From the NCBI RefSeq assembly GCF_020907275.1, contig NZ_JAJJWI010000011.1, forward strand, positions 111,768 to 175,767: a DNA stretch of 64,000 nt, in the 5' to 3' direction. The stretch comes from Pontibacter silvestris. Lineage in GTDB: Bacteria > Bacteroidota > Bacteroidia > Cytophagales > Hymenobacteraceae. Positions 18,158 through 25,970 of this stretch are shown here, piece by piece. The notes beneath the pieces are model-generated. The model made no database searches and was not told the origin of the DNA. It saw only the letters and a program-made list of their open reading frames with translations. Made by a program: the position numbers and the translations under genes. Every line of letters starts with the position of its first letter. The stretch's first letter is position 1.

Positions 18158-18766
18158 CTAAAACAAAGAGGCATTGTTTTGTGTAGTGTCTAGGCTCTTG
18201 TATTTTGCTAGTGCAGCTTCATTTACCAAGCCATAATACTTCGTATCAATTAAGTCTCCTAATCCTGTTTTATAATCTGCCTTTAATGTACCCTCCAGTT
18301 CGAAGCCCAACTTCTGAACTAGCCGAATGCTTCGGGAGTTATCGGGAATTATTCTAGCGCATATTTTTAATATCTTTAATTCACTAAAGCAATAAAAACA
18401 CACTTTTTTCAGTGCTTCAGAAGCTAGCCCCTGCCCTTCATATTCCTCAGCAACAAAATAGCTTACCTCACACTTTGGCACCTGCCAGGATATATCTTTT
18501 ATAGTAACCATTCCTGCTAAGGCACCTTTATACCATAGGCCATACAAAGCCAGTTTACCGTACCGTAACTCATTATAAGCCTTCTTTAAGAAGGCTTTAG
18601 TAGACTTTATGTCTGACACTTTAGAAACTGTTACCTGAAAACTTTCCTGCAAACGCTCTCTGTTCTTTGCTACTAAAGCCAAATACACCTCTGCATTATC
18701 TTCTCTAAGAATTTTTAAGCGAAGCCTCTCTGTCTCTAATTCTTCTCTAAACGCTACGTCCATCAT
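18158..18766 (-). CDS. GNAT family N-acetyltransferase (RimJ/RimL-like)
   Basis: This 202-residue acetyltransferase shows the RimJ/RimL layout: an N-terminal LETERLRLKILREDN strand, the CoA-binding EYEGQGLASEALKK helix, and SIRLVQKLGFELEGTLK near the C terminus. RimL-like enzymes acetylate protein N termini, aminoglycosides or small molecules; the substrate is not predictable. Two ATG codons are adjacent at the start and either may be used. It lies upstream of the SGNH hydrolase on the same strand. Confidence 0.9.
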   Translation of the reverse strand: MMDVAFREELETERLRLKILREDNAEVYLALVAKNRERLQESFQVTVSKVSDIKSTKAFLKKAYNELRYGKLALYGLWYKGALAGMVTIKDISWQVPKCEVSYFVAEEYEGQGLASEALKKVCFYCFSELKILKICARIIPDNSRSIRLVQKLGFELEGTLKADYKTGLGDLIDTKYYGLVNEAALAKYKSLDTTQNNASLF

Positions 18767-18860
18767 TATAGCTTTAGGTTGACTGATATGTACTCGTTAA
18801 TTCCAGAATGGATTTAGGTTACTTATAATGACTGCCACAAACACAGGTGCCTCAGAAACA

Positions 18861-18906
18861 AAAATGCCCGTTCTGTTGGTTTTCAAGCTCACAGAACGGG
18901 CATTTT
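18861..18906. terminator. Terminator downstream of the DUF2911 gene
   Basis: Perfect 16-bp arms (18861-18876 and 18891-18906, core TGCCCGTTCTGT) have flanking A4/T4 runs on both sides. On the minus strand it lies 18 nt past the DUF2911 stop. Confidence 0.88.
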
Positions 18907-18923
18907 AGCAGCTAAGCAGCATA

Positions 18924-19451
18924 TTAGCTTTTAGGTTTAACTGAAACCGGCAACTCCAGATTCTCCCAGCGCAGCACAAAACCATTATCTGTCACCTCAT
19001 AAGCCAGACGCTCATTAAAAGATAGCGCTTTTTCAGGTTTAGCTGTTACGCGCAGGGCATCCTGCTTTTCGTCGTACTGTGTTCCCCACTGTTCTGCCAC
19101 TTTGTTGAAGATAACTGTCCATTGGTCTTTTCCAGGAATAGCATAAACGCTATATTTACCAGCAGGCAACTCCTTTCCTTCCACCGTTACATCTTTATCA
19201 ACTTCAAAAGTAGTGGCTTCGTTAGCACCAGCACGCCACACTTTACCGGCAGGCGCAAGTTCTTCCCACACCTTACGACCTTTAACAGACGGGCTGCTAT
19301 AGTCTATAGTAACTGTGGCATCACCTATTTTACCAGATGCAGTAGCAGGAGGACTTGGGCGGTTTGCCTTAGAGTCTTGTGCCCAGGTAACTGTCGACAT
19401 TAGCATGCAGACAAACAGCAAGGCAAGAAAATTTAGATGCGTGTTTTTCAT
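18924..19451 (-). CDS. DUF2911 domain protein, exported
   Basis: This 175-residue protein has a cleavable signal peptide (ends TWAQD near residue 25) and the DUF2911 signature. That includes RPSPPATASGKIGDATVTID followed by YSSPSVKGRKVWEEL, WRAGANEATTFE, and LPAGKYSVYAIPG. The family is a periplasmic beta-sandwich of unknown function, very common in Bacteroidota. Length is normal. It appears to be a single-gene unit with a strong terminator. Confidence 0.95.
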   Translation of the reverse strand: MKNTHLNFLALLFVCMLMSTVTWAQDSKANRPSPPATASGKIGDATVTIDYSSPSVKGRKVWEELAPAGKVWRAGANEATTFEVDKDVTVEGKELPAGKYSVYAIPGKDQWTVIFNKVAEQWGTQYDEKQDALRVTAKPEKALSFNERLAYEVTDNGFVLRWENLELPVSVKPKS

Positions 19452-19571
19452 AGTTGATTGATTTTTAATTTGATAGAAAGATAGAAGAAAGTGCGGAGAT
19501 TACCAATAGCTTAGCGTGCTATATCACCGGAATTTAAAGCTGATAAACTTGCAGCAAAAGACCTAAACAGA

Positions 19572-20345
19572 TTACTGTTGCTCTTTTGGTTGCTCGTTTT
19601 GCCTGCTTACCAGTTTAGCAAGCGTTTTGTCGTAACCAGCATGCGTAGTACCCATCACCTCGTCCCACAACCTTAAATAAAGGCCATAGTTACCACGAAA
19701 ATACTTATGGTGCATGTTATGGTTAGTTGAGGTATTAAGCCATTTCCCCAAAGCACTGTTCACGAGCCAACTTGGATAAATTTCGTAGCCTAAGTGGCCA
19801 TATACATTATAAGCTGTCATGAACAACAGGAAAAGCAAAATAGCGAACTGGTGTATCGGTATCAGGAAAACAATGGCAAATATAACACCTCCCTCGACCA
19901 GAGCCTCTAAAGGACTGAAGGAAAAGGCTGCCCACGGCGATGGATTTGTAGACCGATGATGCGTTAAATGAAAAAGCTTAAACAAGCGCGGGTCGTGCAT
20001 CAGCCGGTGTGTCCAGTAGAAGTACGTATCATGTATCAGCAAAGCCAGCACAACACTTACTGCAAAGTAACCCCAACCATAATCTGAAATATCGCTGTAG
20101 ATTTTGGTGTAGGGCCTGATTGCCGGAGTAGAGAGGATAATAGCTATAGCTGCAAATATAAAGAACGTAATAAAAGAGTAAACCACCTCCCGCACATAGT
20201 CATTCTGCTTCGGAAACAACGCCTGAATTTTAACTTTTGAGAACTTTGACGGTAAAAAGATGTAAAACACCAGAAATGCAATGCCTGCTATAAAAATGTA
20301 ACGGGCAGACAATAATGCATAAAATAACCAAAACTGAGAATTCAT
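19572..20345 (-). CDS. Fatty acid hydroxylase-superfamily (sterol desaturase-like) membrane enzyme
   Basis: This 257-residue membrane protein has the His-box set of the di-iron fatty acid hydroxylase superfamily: HDTYFYWTHRLMH, LFHLTHHRST and NHNMHHKYF. Four to five membrane spans bring the boxes to the cytoplasmic face. Members hydroxylate or desaturate lipids, carotenoids or sterol-like molecules with molecular oxygen. A second member of the superfamily lies at 23882-24832. The exact substrate cannot be read from the sequence. Same strand as the esterase upstream, with an 80-nt gap. Confidence 0.93.
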   Translation of the reverse strand: MNSQFWLFYALLSARYIFIAGIAFLVFYIFLPSKFSKVKIQALFPKQNDYVREVVYSFITFFIFAAIAIILSTPAIRPYTKIYSDISDYGWGYFAVSVVLALLIHDTYFYWTHRLMHDPRLFKLFHLTHHRSTNPSPWAAFSFSPLEALVEGGVIFAIVFLIPIHQFAILLFLLFMTAYNVYGHLGYEIYPSWLVNSALGKWLNTSTNHNMHHKYFRGNYGLYLRLWDEVMGTTHAGYDKTLAKLVSRQNEQPKEQQ

Positions 20346-20425
20346 AAATAAACTACTTTTAAACTGCTACAGAAACGCCTAAAGGCAGCCTTTTAGTTTA
20401 AAAACAGTAAGAGGAAAGTTTGTTG

Positions 20426-21376
20426 TTACTCCTTGAAAGCAAGGCACAACTCTTCGTTAACAATACGTAGTGCCTCTCTGGACTCTTTCAGAAACTTTGG
20501 CATCATCAGTACAAAGTCATGTATCATATCTTTGTACTCCTTATGTACCACATGTATTCCCGCATCTTCCAACTTCCGGGCATATAAGTTGCCTTCGTCG
20601 CGCAAGGGGTCATGTTCTGCCGTTATTATTACGGCAGGTGGCAAGCCAGCCGGATCGGCAAAAATAGGAGAGCAATAAGGATCCTTCCTATCCTGGCCTT
20701 CTGGAAGGTATGCCTTTCCAAACTGCTGCAGCATTTCTGAAGTAAGCAGGTACTCATCACTAACTTCTTGCCGTGACGGCAAAGAGCCGCTGCAATCCAG
20801 GGACGGGTACAATAATGTCTGGTGCAGGATCTTAGGGCCTCTCTTGTCTCTGGCCATTAATGAAACGACAGCAGCCATGTTGCCGCCAGCACTTTCGCCA
20901 CCAACAGCCAGCCTACTTCCATCTCCGCCAAAGGTATGCGCGTTTTCAGACAGCCATGCTGTTGCCTCAAAGCAGTCATTCAGCCCTTGAGGAAAAGGGT
21001 GCTCCGGAGCTAGGCGATATTGTACAGACACTACCATGCAATAAGACTGGTCGGCTATCTTTTTGCAGAAGTTGTCTCTTACATCAAAGCTCCCGATCGT
21101 AAACCCTCCGCCATGGAAGTACACCCACACAGGCAGTGGTCCTTCTGACTTCACTGGTTTAAAAACTCTTAACGCAATGGTATGACCTGCTTTAGAAGTA
21201 AAGCTGATGTTCTCTCCATCCTGAACGGCAGGCGACTGCAGGCCTGCAAAGCTATCCATAAACTTCATGAACCAGTCCGACTCTATACGTCTTTCAGCTA
21301 ACGGTTTAGAAGTGCGTTTGCCGCCTAACTTTGTAACGCCAAGAAACACCTTCAGAGGTAGTGGTAGTTTTGCCAT
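20426..21376 (-). CDS. HSL-family alpha/beta-hydrolase (esterase/lipase)
   Basis: This 316-residue cytoplasmic hydrolase belongs to the hormone-sensitive lipase family. It has the oxyanion motif YFHGGGFTIGS, the nucleophile in GGESAGGNMA, the acid in TAEHDPLRDEG and the base His in DMIHDFVLM. Substrates are typically short-chain esters or lipid acetyl esters. It lies upstream of a fatty acid hydroxylase-like gene on the same strand, suggesting joint action on a lipid. The divergent upstream spacer of about 420 nt leads to the tRNA-like RNA gene. Confidence 0.93.
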   Translation of the reverse strand: MAKLPLPLKVFLGVTKLGGKRTSKPLAERRIESDWFMKFMDSFAGLQSPAVQDGENISFTSKAGHTIALRVFKPVKSEGPLPVWVYFHGGGFTIGSFDVRDNFCKKIADQSYCMVVSVQYRLAPEHPFPQGLNDCFEATAWLSENAHTFGGDGSRLAVGGESAGGNMAAVVSLMARDKRGPKILHQTLLYPSLDCSGSLPSRQEVSDEYLLTSEMLQQFGKAYLPEGQDRKDPYCSPIFADPAGLPPAVIITAEHDPLRDEGNLYARKLEDAGIHVVHKEYKDMIHDFVLMMPKFLKESREALRIVNEELCLAFKE

Positions 21377-21754
21377 ACTAATTTTATCTCTTGATTCCTT
21401 TATTCTAAATACTTTACGTGCGAATGGAAAAGTGTCTGTGTTTATCCATTCCGTTCCTAGTATTTTTCCCTTACCCTTTACTCCAGATCAGGAAAAGCAA
21501 GGCTACATAGAAACTCAAGTACCAATCTTTCTACCATTTTAAAAGTTAACCCCTTCCGCACTAAAACATACCCAATAAACCTGCCGGGCAATAACTTTAT
21601 GGACTTCTCAAGTTTAACATCCAGAGCAAGTCTATTTCACTAACAACTGTTCGTAAATAACAGATTATCAACCGATTGCATGGTTAATATTTAGTTAACA
21701 AAAACATAATATAATTGCCATAAAAATAAATTTAAATAAAAATGTTTGAAATAT

Positions 21755-21785
21755 TTTGAATAAATAAATCCTTGTTCTACCTTTG
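21755..21785 (+). promoter_or_regulatory. Consensus Bacteroidota promoter of tRNA-like RNA copy 1
   Basis: TTTG at 21755-21758 and TACCTTTG at 21778-21785 are separated by 19 nt, a full match to the Bacteroidota consensus TTTG-N19-TAnnTTTG. A strongly AT-rich stretch of about 100 nt precedes it and could act as an UP-type element. The RNA begins 17 nt after the -7 box. Confidence 0.85.
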
Positions 21786-21801
21786 AAACATCAACAAACA
21801 A

Positions 21802-21940
21802 TGTAGGGTGTTGAAACTGGCAGACAAGCCCTCCTATCTCGGGGGTGGAGGTTCTGGAATAAAGCAGCTTTTTGACCTAGTTTATAGTACAAAGACATTT
21901 GCCTAACCACTCCGTGGAGGTTCGACTCCTTCCCCTACAG
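21802..21940 (+). ncRNA. tRNA-like RNA with a 70-nt variable region, copy 1
   Basis: The sequence folds as a tRNA with every canonical arm. The acceptor stem is TGTAGGG (21802-21808) with CCCTACA (21933-21939), and the discriminator is G at 21940. T8 and G9 follow. The D stem is TTG/CAA (21811-21813, 21825-21827) with an 11-nt loop containing GG at 21819-21820, as in tRNA-Leu. The anticodon stem is CCCTC/GGGGG (21829-21833, 21841-21845). The T arm is GGAGG-TTCGACT-CCTTC (21916-21932). Two features do not fit a decoding tRNA. The loop CTATCTC would give AUC with T at position 37, and the variable region (21846-21915) is 70 nt against the usual 13-20. Its base can close as TGGAG/CTCCG. CCA is not encoded, and the tRNA-Arg gene of the window also lacks it. 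A second copy lies at 23578. The family is unknown to me. Confidence 0.85.
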
Positions 21941-21944
21941 CTAC

Positions 21945-21980
21945 AAAGCCTCACTTTCCCAAGTGAGGCTTTCTTTTTTT
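21945..21980 (+). terminator. Terminator of tRNA-like RNA copy 1
   Basis: Perfect 12-bp arms (21945-21956 and 21961-21972, AAAGCCTCACTT/AAGTGAGGCTTT) enclose a 4-nt loop and are followed by CTTTTTTT. It starts 4 nt after the RNA. The same hairpin sequence follows copy 2. Confidence 0.92.
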
Positions 21981-22202
21981 CATCCGTGATAGTTTAGCCT
22001 TGATCCCCAGGAAGCTGTATCATTTTGCTTAATGCCCTCTCTGTTTACAAAGCACGCATAACTGCCTAATTCTTTAAAGCTTTCGAATAAAGAGAAACTG
22101 CCTACATTCCTAAAAGAGGACAGTAAAGCAAGCGTTTGGCACCATAGCACCGTACACACATTATTTAAGGCTCATTTTACCTAGAGATATAAAGCTTACA
22201 AA

Positions 22203-23267
22203 ATGGATTTACAGCAAAAACAAACAGCACTGATAGTAGGAGGTAACGGTATTATAGGCCGTAACCTTGCCCGCTACTTAGAATCGACAGGCAACTGGAA
22301 CATTATTGTAACCTCCCAATCACCACTTGCTTACAAAACGGGGGCTACTTATGTTCAACTAAACCTGCTCGATGACCAGGCAGTAAGTCAGCAGGCTGCG
22401 GCACTTAAAAATGTTACCCATGTCTTCTTTGCTGCTTACATAGAGCGCAAACTACTTGCAGAACAAACTTCGTACAACCTGGCCCTGATCAAAAACCTGA
22501 TGGACGGACTTGAAGTCGTTGCACCAAATCTGGAGCACGTTACTTTTATTCAGGGTGGTAAAGCTTATGGAGCTCACTTAGGACTTTATAAAACGCCGGC
22601 TAAGGAAACTGACGGCAGGCACATGCCTCCTAACTTTTACTACAGCCAGGAAGATTACCTGAGAGCAAAGTCTGCTGGAAAGAAGTGGAGTTGGACTGCC
22701 GTACGCCCTGATATTGTAATGGGCTTCGCGATAGGCAACCCAATGAACCTCTCTAACCTGATAGCCGTTTATGCCAGCCTTTGTAAAGAACTTCAGGTGC
22801 CTTTTCGGTTTCCGGGTACGCCAAAGGCTTACCAGGTATTGGTTAATGTAACCGGTGTAGAAGTATTATCTAAAAGTATGGAGTGGGCTGCTTTAAATGA
22901 GAAGTGCCATAACGAGATATTCAATGTTACCAATGGCGACATTTTCAGATGGAGCCAGGCGTGGCCTAAAATTGCGGGGTTCTTTGATGTAGAGTACGCT
23001 GAGCCACAAACTTTTTCTCTGGCCGAGTATATGGCTGATAAGAAACCGCTATGGGATGAGATGATTGAGAAGTATAACCTGGAGAACAATAGTATTGAGA
23101 AACTGGTGCAGTGGCCTTTCGGAGACTTTATCTTCAACACCGAATACGATGCTTTTTTTGATGTAAACAAGGCCAGGCGCTTTGGCTTTCATGAAATGCA
23201 TATCGACAGCATTGACTATATGCTGGAGACTTTTCAGAGCTTAAAGGATGCCAGGATTATTCCATAA
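22203..23267 (+). CDS. PRISE-type SDR reductase (progesterone 5-beta-reductase/iridoid synthase-like)
   Basis: This 354-residue extended/atypical SDR has the cofactor motif GGNGIIGRNL at the N terminus and the PRISE hallmark NFYYSQEDYL, which contains the catalytic Tyr near residue 150. It also has WTAVRPDIVMGF and NVTNGDIFRWSQAWPKIA motifs of the family. PRISE enzymes reduce the C=C bond of 1,4-enones such as progesterone, iridodials or small enones with NADPH. The natural substrate in bacteria is not known. The gene is bracketed by the two tRNA-like RNA copies and ends at a good hairpin terminator. Confidence 0.9.
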   Translation: MDLQQKQTALIVGGNGIIGRNLARYLESTGNWNIIVTSQSPLAYKTGATYVQLNLLDDQAVSQQAAALKNVTHVFFAAYIERKLLAEQTSYNLALIKNLMDGLEVVAPNLEHVTFIQGGKAYGAHLGLYKTPAKETDGRHMPPNFYYSQEDYLRAKSAGKKWSWTAVRPDIVMGFAIGNPMNLSNLIAVYASLCKELQVPFRFPGTPKAYQVLVNVTGVEVLSKSMEWAALNEKCHNEIFNVTNGDIFRWSQAWPKIAGFFDVEYAEPQTFSLAEYMADKKPLWDEMIEKYNLENNSIEKLVQWPFGDFIFNTEYDAFFDVNKARRFGFHEMHIDSIDYMLETFQSLKDARIIP

Positions 23268-23298
23268 ACCTAAGGACTGAAACTGGTTAAGTTCAAAG

Positions 23299-23343
23299 AA
23301 GCTGCTGACTTTTAGAGCGTGATCTATAAGCAGCAGCTTTTAT
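23299..23343 (+). terminator. Terminator of the PRISE reductase gene
   Basis: Nine-bp perfect arms AAGCTGCTG/CAGCAGCTT (23299-23307, 23331-23339) have a partly paired interior and are followed by TTTATT. Confidence 0.75.
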
Positions 23344-23523
23344 TCCACTCTTAAAAAAAGGTATTGCGATTTTATCCGTTGGTTATCTTTTATGGACATG
23401 GTCTTCCAGTTCAACTAACAATTGTAAGCATCAGATTAACAAGCATTTGCATATTATTAATAAATTAAAATATAGAATGTATTATTATCATAAGATTAAT
23501 ATCTATTAAATTTTGTTAAAATA

Positions 23524-23555
23524 TTTGCAAACAAAATTAAAGCTTTGTACGTTTG
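23524..23555 (+). promoter_or_regulatory. Consensus Bacteroidota promoter of tRNA-like RNA copy 2
   Basis: TTTG at 23524-23527 and TACGTTTG at 23548-23555 are separated by 20 nt, matching the Bacteroidota consensus. A very AT-rich stretch of about 120 nt lies upstream. The RNA begins 22 nt after the -7 box. CATCA and ACAAACAA in the leader are shared with copy 1. Confidence 0.85.
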
Positions 23556-23577
23556 TATCATCAGTAACGACAAACAA

Positions 23578-23714
23578 TGTAGGGTGTTGAAACTGGCAGA
23601 CAAGCCCTCCTATCTCGGGGGTGGAGATGAAAGGATAAAGCAGCGACTTACCTTAATCAATAGTAAAGACATTTGCCTAACTACTCCGTGGAGGTTCGAC
23701 TCCTCCCCCTACAG
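23578..23714 (+). ncRNA. tRNA-like RNA with a 68-nt variable region, copy 2
   Basis: This is the second copy of the RNA at 21802. The first 49 nt are identical and the last 50 nt differ at two positions. Only the middle, about 38-40 nt, has diverged. Pairings are the same: acceptor TGTAGGG/CCCTACA (23578-23584, 23707-23713) with discriminator G at 23714. The T arm is GGAGG-TTCGACT-CCTCC (23690-23706). Here the T stem is fully Watson-Crick where copy 1 has a G-U pair, so the change keeps pairing. The variable region is 23622-23689. The anticodon-like loop is the same CTATCTC. Retention of the fold and of separate transcription signals in both copies argues for function rather than decay. Confidence 0.85.
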
Positions 23715-23719
23715 CAAAG

Positions 23720-23753
23720 AAGCCTCACTTTTTCAAGTGAGGCTTTGTTATTT
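23720..23753 (+). terminator. Terminator of tRNA-like RNA copy 2
   Basis: Eleven-bp arms (23720-23730, 23735-23745) with the same GCCTCACTT/AAGTGAGGC sequence as copy 1 are followed by a weaker T-rich tail (TGTTATTTTA). Confidence 0.85.
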
Positions 23754-23803
23754 TACAGACAGCACATCATACATTACCATCTTGTATTCTGCTATTGGCA
23801 TTA

Positions 23804-23869
23804 TAATTAAGGACAAAAAAGAGCCGCAACAAATTAACAATTGTTGCGGCTCTTTTTTGTCCTTAATTA
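23804..23869. terminator. 29-bp perfect hairpin, bidirectional terminator
   Basis: Arms 23804-23832 and 23841-23869 are perfectly complementary around an 8-nt loop, with an AGCCGCAACAA core and A6/T6 blocks inside the stem. It lies 12 nt from the stop of the minus-strand hydroxylase gene and downstream of the tRNA-like RNA, so it can end transcription from both sides. The stem is unusually long for a terminator. Confidence 0.85.
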
Positions 23870-23881
23870 ATGTTATCCTTA

Positions 23882-24832
23882 CTATACAGTCAGTATCTTC
23901 TCTGAACTATTGGCATCAGATTGTGATGCTAGTTCTTTCTGAAGTTGCTTAGATGTTTTTGTGCTGCCGTCCGGGCTCCATCCTGGCGGATAAAAAACAT
24001 ACTTAAACTTGTCCTTCCAGCTTTTTGCTCTCTTCACATCATTCCAGATATCAATAAACTCATGGAAATTCAGCTTAACAGGGTTATTAGAGTTTGGTGG
24101 GTGTATAACACCAAACTTAGGTGGAATGTGCTCTTCTCTGCTCTGGAAAGTACCAAAAAGCTTATCCCAGATAATCAGTATGCCACCGTGGTTACGGTCC
24201 AGGTACTCTACATTGCTGGCATGGTGCACCTGATGTACCCGCGGGGTATTAAACACCTTGCCAAACCACCCTAAATCCGGCACCAGCGTAGAGTGCAGGA
24301 AAAACTGATAAATAGAGTTGAAAGACATACACAAGGCCAGCATAATCGGGTTGAACCCTAGAGCAGGAAGCCAGATCCAGTAAATGGGCTTATAAAGGAA
24401 AATGGTCCAGCCGTTTCGAAAGGCAGTGCCTAAATTAAACTTTTCGGAAGAATGATGCACAATATGCGCCGCCCAAAACAACCTTACTGTATGGCAAAAA
24501 CGATGATGCCAGTAAAAATTAAAATCATCTCCTATCAGACACAGTGCCCACACCCACCAGGCCCACCCTAAACTACTGTAACCTAAAAACTCTTCTCTTA
24601 ACGGCTCAAATAGCTTATAGAAAAGAAAGAAGAAGCCTATTTGATACATCTTTGTAAGGGTATTCAAGATGGCAGCCCCTATTCCCACCCAGCCACTGGC
24701 GAAGGAGTCTTTCAGGTCGTACAGTTCTTTGTCTTCACGGTAACTAATGTAGACTTCTGCCAAAATGAGGATAAAAAAGATTGGCACGAAATAGACAAAG
24801 GGATTGGGCAAGTTTTCCAGCAGTATTTCCAT
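23882..24832 (-). CDS. Fatty acid hydroxylase-superfamily (sterol desaturase-like) membrane enzyme
   Basis: This protein of about 316 residues is a second member of the di-iron hydroxylase superfamily, of the C5-desaturase-like subgroup. His boxes are FYWHHRFCH, AHIVHHSS and RVHQVHHAS. About five membrane spans are visible, followed by a soluble C-terminal tail with FYPPGWSPDG, common in Bacteroidota members. The ATG at 24830-24832 (MEILLEN) is preferred to the TTG five codons upstream. It ends at the 29-bp hairpin. It probably modifies a lipid or isoprenoid; the substrate is not known. Confidence 0.92.
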   Translation of the reverse strand: MEILLENLPNPFVYFVPIFFILILAEVYISYREDKELYDLKDSFASGWVGIGAAILNTLTKMYQIGFFFLFYKLFEPLREEFLGYSSLGWAWWVWALCLIGDDFNFYWHHRFCHTVRLFWAAHIVHHSSEKFNLGTAFRNGWTIFLYKPIYWIWLPALGFNPIMLALCMSFNSIYQFFLHSTLVPDLGWFGKVFNTPRVHQVHHASNVEYLDRNHGGILIIWDKLFGTFQSREEHIPPKFGVIHPPNSNNPVKLNFHEFIDIWNDVKRAKSWKDKFKYVFYPPGWSPDGSTKTSKQLQKELASQSDANSSEKILTV

Positions 24833-25130
24833 AGCAACAATAAACAACTAGTTTTAGCAGGAATTGGTAATATTTTCCAGATTCAGCCTAAATTAAGGAG
24901 ATACTTTAAAAATTCCTACAAATACGCGGCTCTTTAACTTTGTCGTCCATTTTTTTAATGTTTAGACAATATTAAAGTAATAGCTACTATTACTTTAGCT
25001 ATACATAACAATAATACTCTTGTTTTTATGAAGCATAAATAACAGAAGAAGTTATCTATTATCTGGTCAGCTGCGTTGTATTTATTCTGAACAGGGAGTA
25101 TTCTCTAAGGATGATTGTATAAAACAGCCA

Positions 25131-25970
25131 ATGCAAAAGATAAAGAGTAGAATCAGGAAGAACATGTGGGGCTTGTGCCTTTTTATATTGGTTATTTCGA
25201 TTAACACAGTTTATGGGCAGCAGATAAGCAGAGATTCGGTAAACCGTATTCTGAGAACAACTCCGCCATTTACTATATACAAAGACAACTACATTATTAC
25301 TGGCAGCACCATAGGAGAAAAGCCTACAAGCTCAAACTCAGATGTAAAGTACCAGATAAGCTTTAAGCACAGGTTAACCAATGCATCGCTCCCCCTGAAC
25401 TCATACCTGTTTCTTACTTATACACAGCTGGCATTTTGGGATATTTACCATTGGTCAAGTCCATTTAATGAAATAAACTTTAACCCTGGCCTTGGTTTAG
25501 GAAAGCTCCTTTTCAAAGACGGTAAACTGATAGGCTCTCTGGCGTTGCAGGTAGAACATGAATCGAATGGGTGGGACAGCACCATGTCCAGAAGCTGGAA
25601 CTATGCCTCTTTTAGCTATACTACGGCAATTTCTTCTAAATCTATATTGCAGCTAAAGGCATGGGTACCATTTTTCTATAAACAGGATAATCCCGATATA
25701 ATAGATTATGTTGGCTACGGGCAGGCAACTTATATCTGGGAAATTAAGAAAGATAAGCTCCTGTTGGACGTTACAGGTCGGAAAGGTACTTCTGGCTGGA
25801 AAGGAAACATTCAGACACAGCTTAGCTTTAAACCTTTTAAATCCGGTAATGCCTTTGTCACGTTACAATGGTACCAGGGTTATGCCGAAAGCTTAAGCCA
25901 GTATCAACAGTCAACCAGCATGCTCCGGCTGGGGATAGCTATAAAACCGCCAACTTACTTGTTTTACTAA
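25131..25970 (+). CDS. pldA: Outer membrane phospholipase A
   Basis: This 279-residue protein is an outer-membrane phospholipase A1 (OMPLA). A hydrophobic signal segment (about residues 12-29) precedes a 12-strand barrel. The catalytic set is His143 and Ser145 in VEHESNGWDS and Asn157 in SRSWNYAS, with spacing that matches the His142/Ser144/Asn156 set of Escherichia coli. It hydrolyses phospholipids that reach the outer leaflet when the membrane is disturbed, usually as a calcium-dependent dimer. The start could also be the internal Met at residue 12. It is a single gene with about 290 nt of AT-rich upstream sequence. Confidence 0.93.
   Translation: MQKIKSRIRKNMWGLCLFILVISINTVYGQQISRDSVNRILRTTPPFTIYKDNYIITGSTIGEKPTSSNSDVKYQISFKHRLTNASLPLNSYLFLTYTQLAFWDIYHWSSPFNEINFNPGLGLGKLLFKDGKLIGSLALQVEHESNGWDSTMSRSWNYASFSYTTAISSKSILQLKAWVPFFYKQDNPDIIDYVGYGQATYIWEIKKDKLLLDVTGRKGTSGWKGNIQTQLSFKPFKSGNAFVTLQWYQGYAESLSQYQQSTSMLRLGIAIKPPTYLFY

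Noticed and set aside
21802..21940. Ordinary tRNA-Leu or tRNA-Ser gene
   Set aside because: The arms are canonical, but the loop would be AUC with a pyrimidine at 37, and the variable region is 70 nt. Neither fits a decoding tRNA.
21755..22203. T-box-type riboswitch for the PRISE gene
   Set aside because: A strong terminator follows the RNA, but the structure is a full tRNA rather than a T-box stem I/antiterminator, and about 220 nt with separate sequence lie between it and the gene.
21864..23663. Small tmRNA-like reading frames starting at GCA in the variable region of both copies
   Set aside because: GCA GCT TTT TGA and GCA GCG ACT TAC CTT AAT CAA TAG are short and unlike each other. tmRNA hallmarks (G3-U70, missing anticodon arm, hydrophobic tag ending) are absent.
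21802..23714. tRNA with a group I intron
   Set aside because: The anticodon stem and loop are already closed and contiguous, and the extra 50 nt are too few for a group I intron and lie in the variable region.
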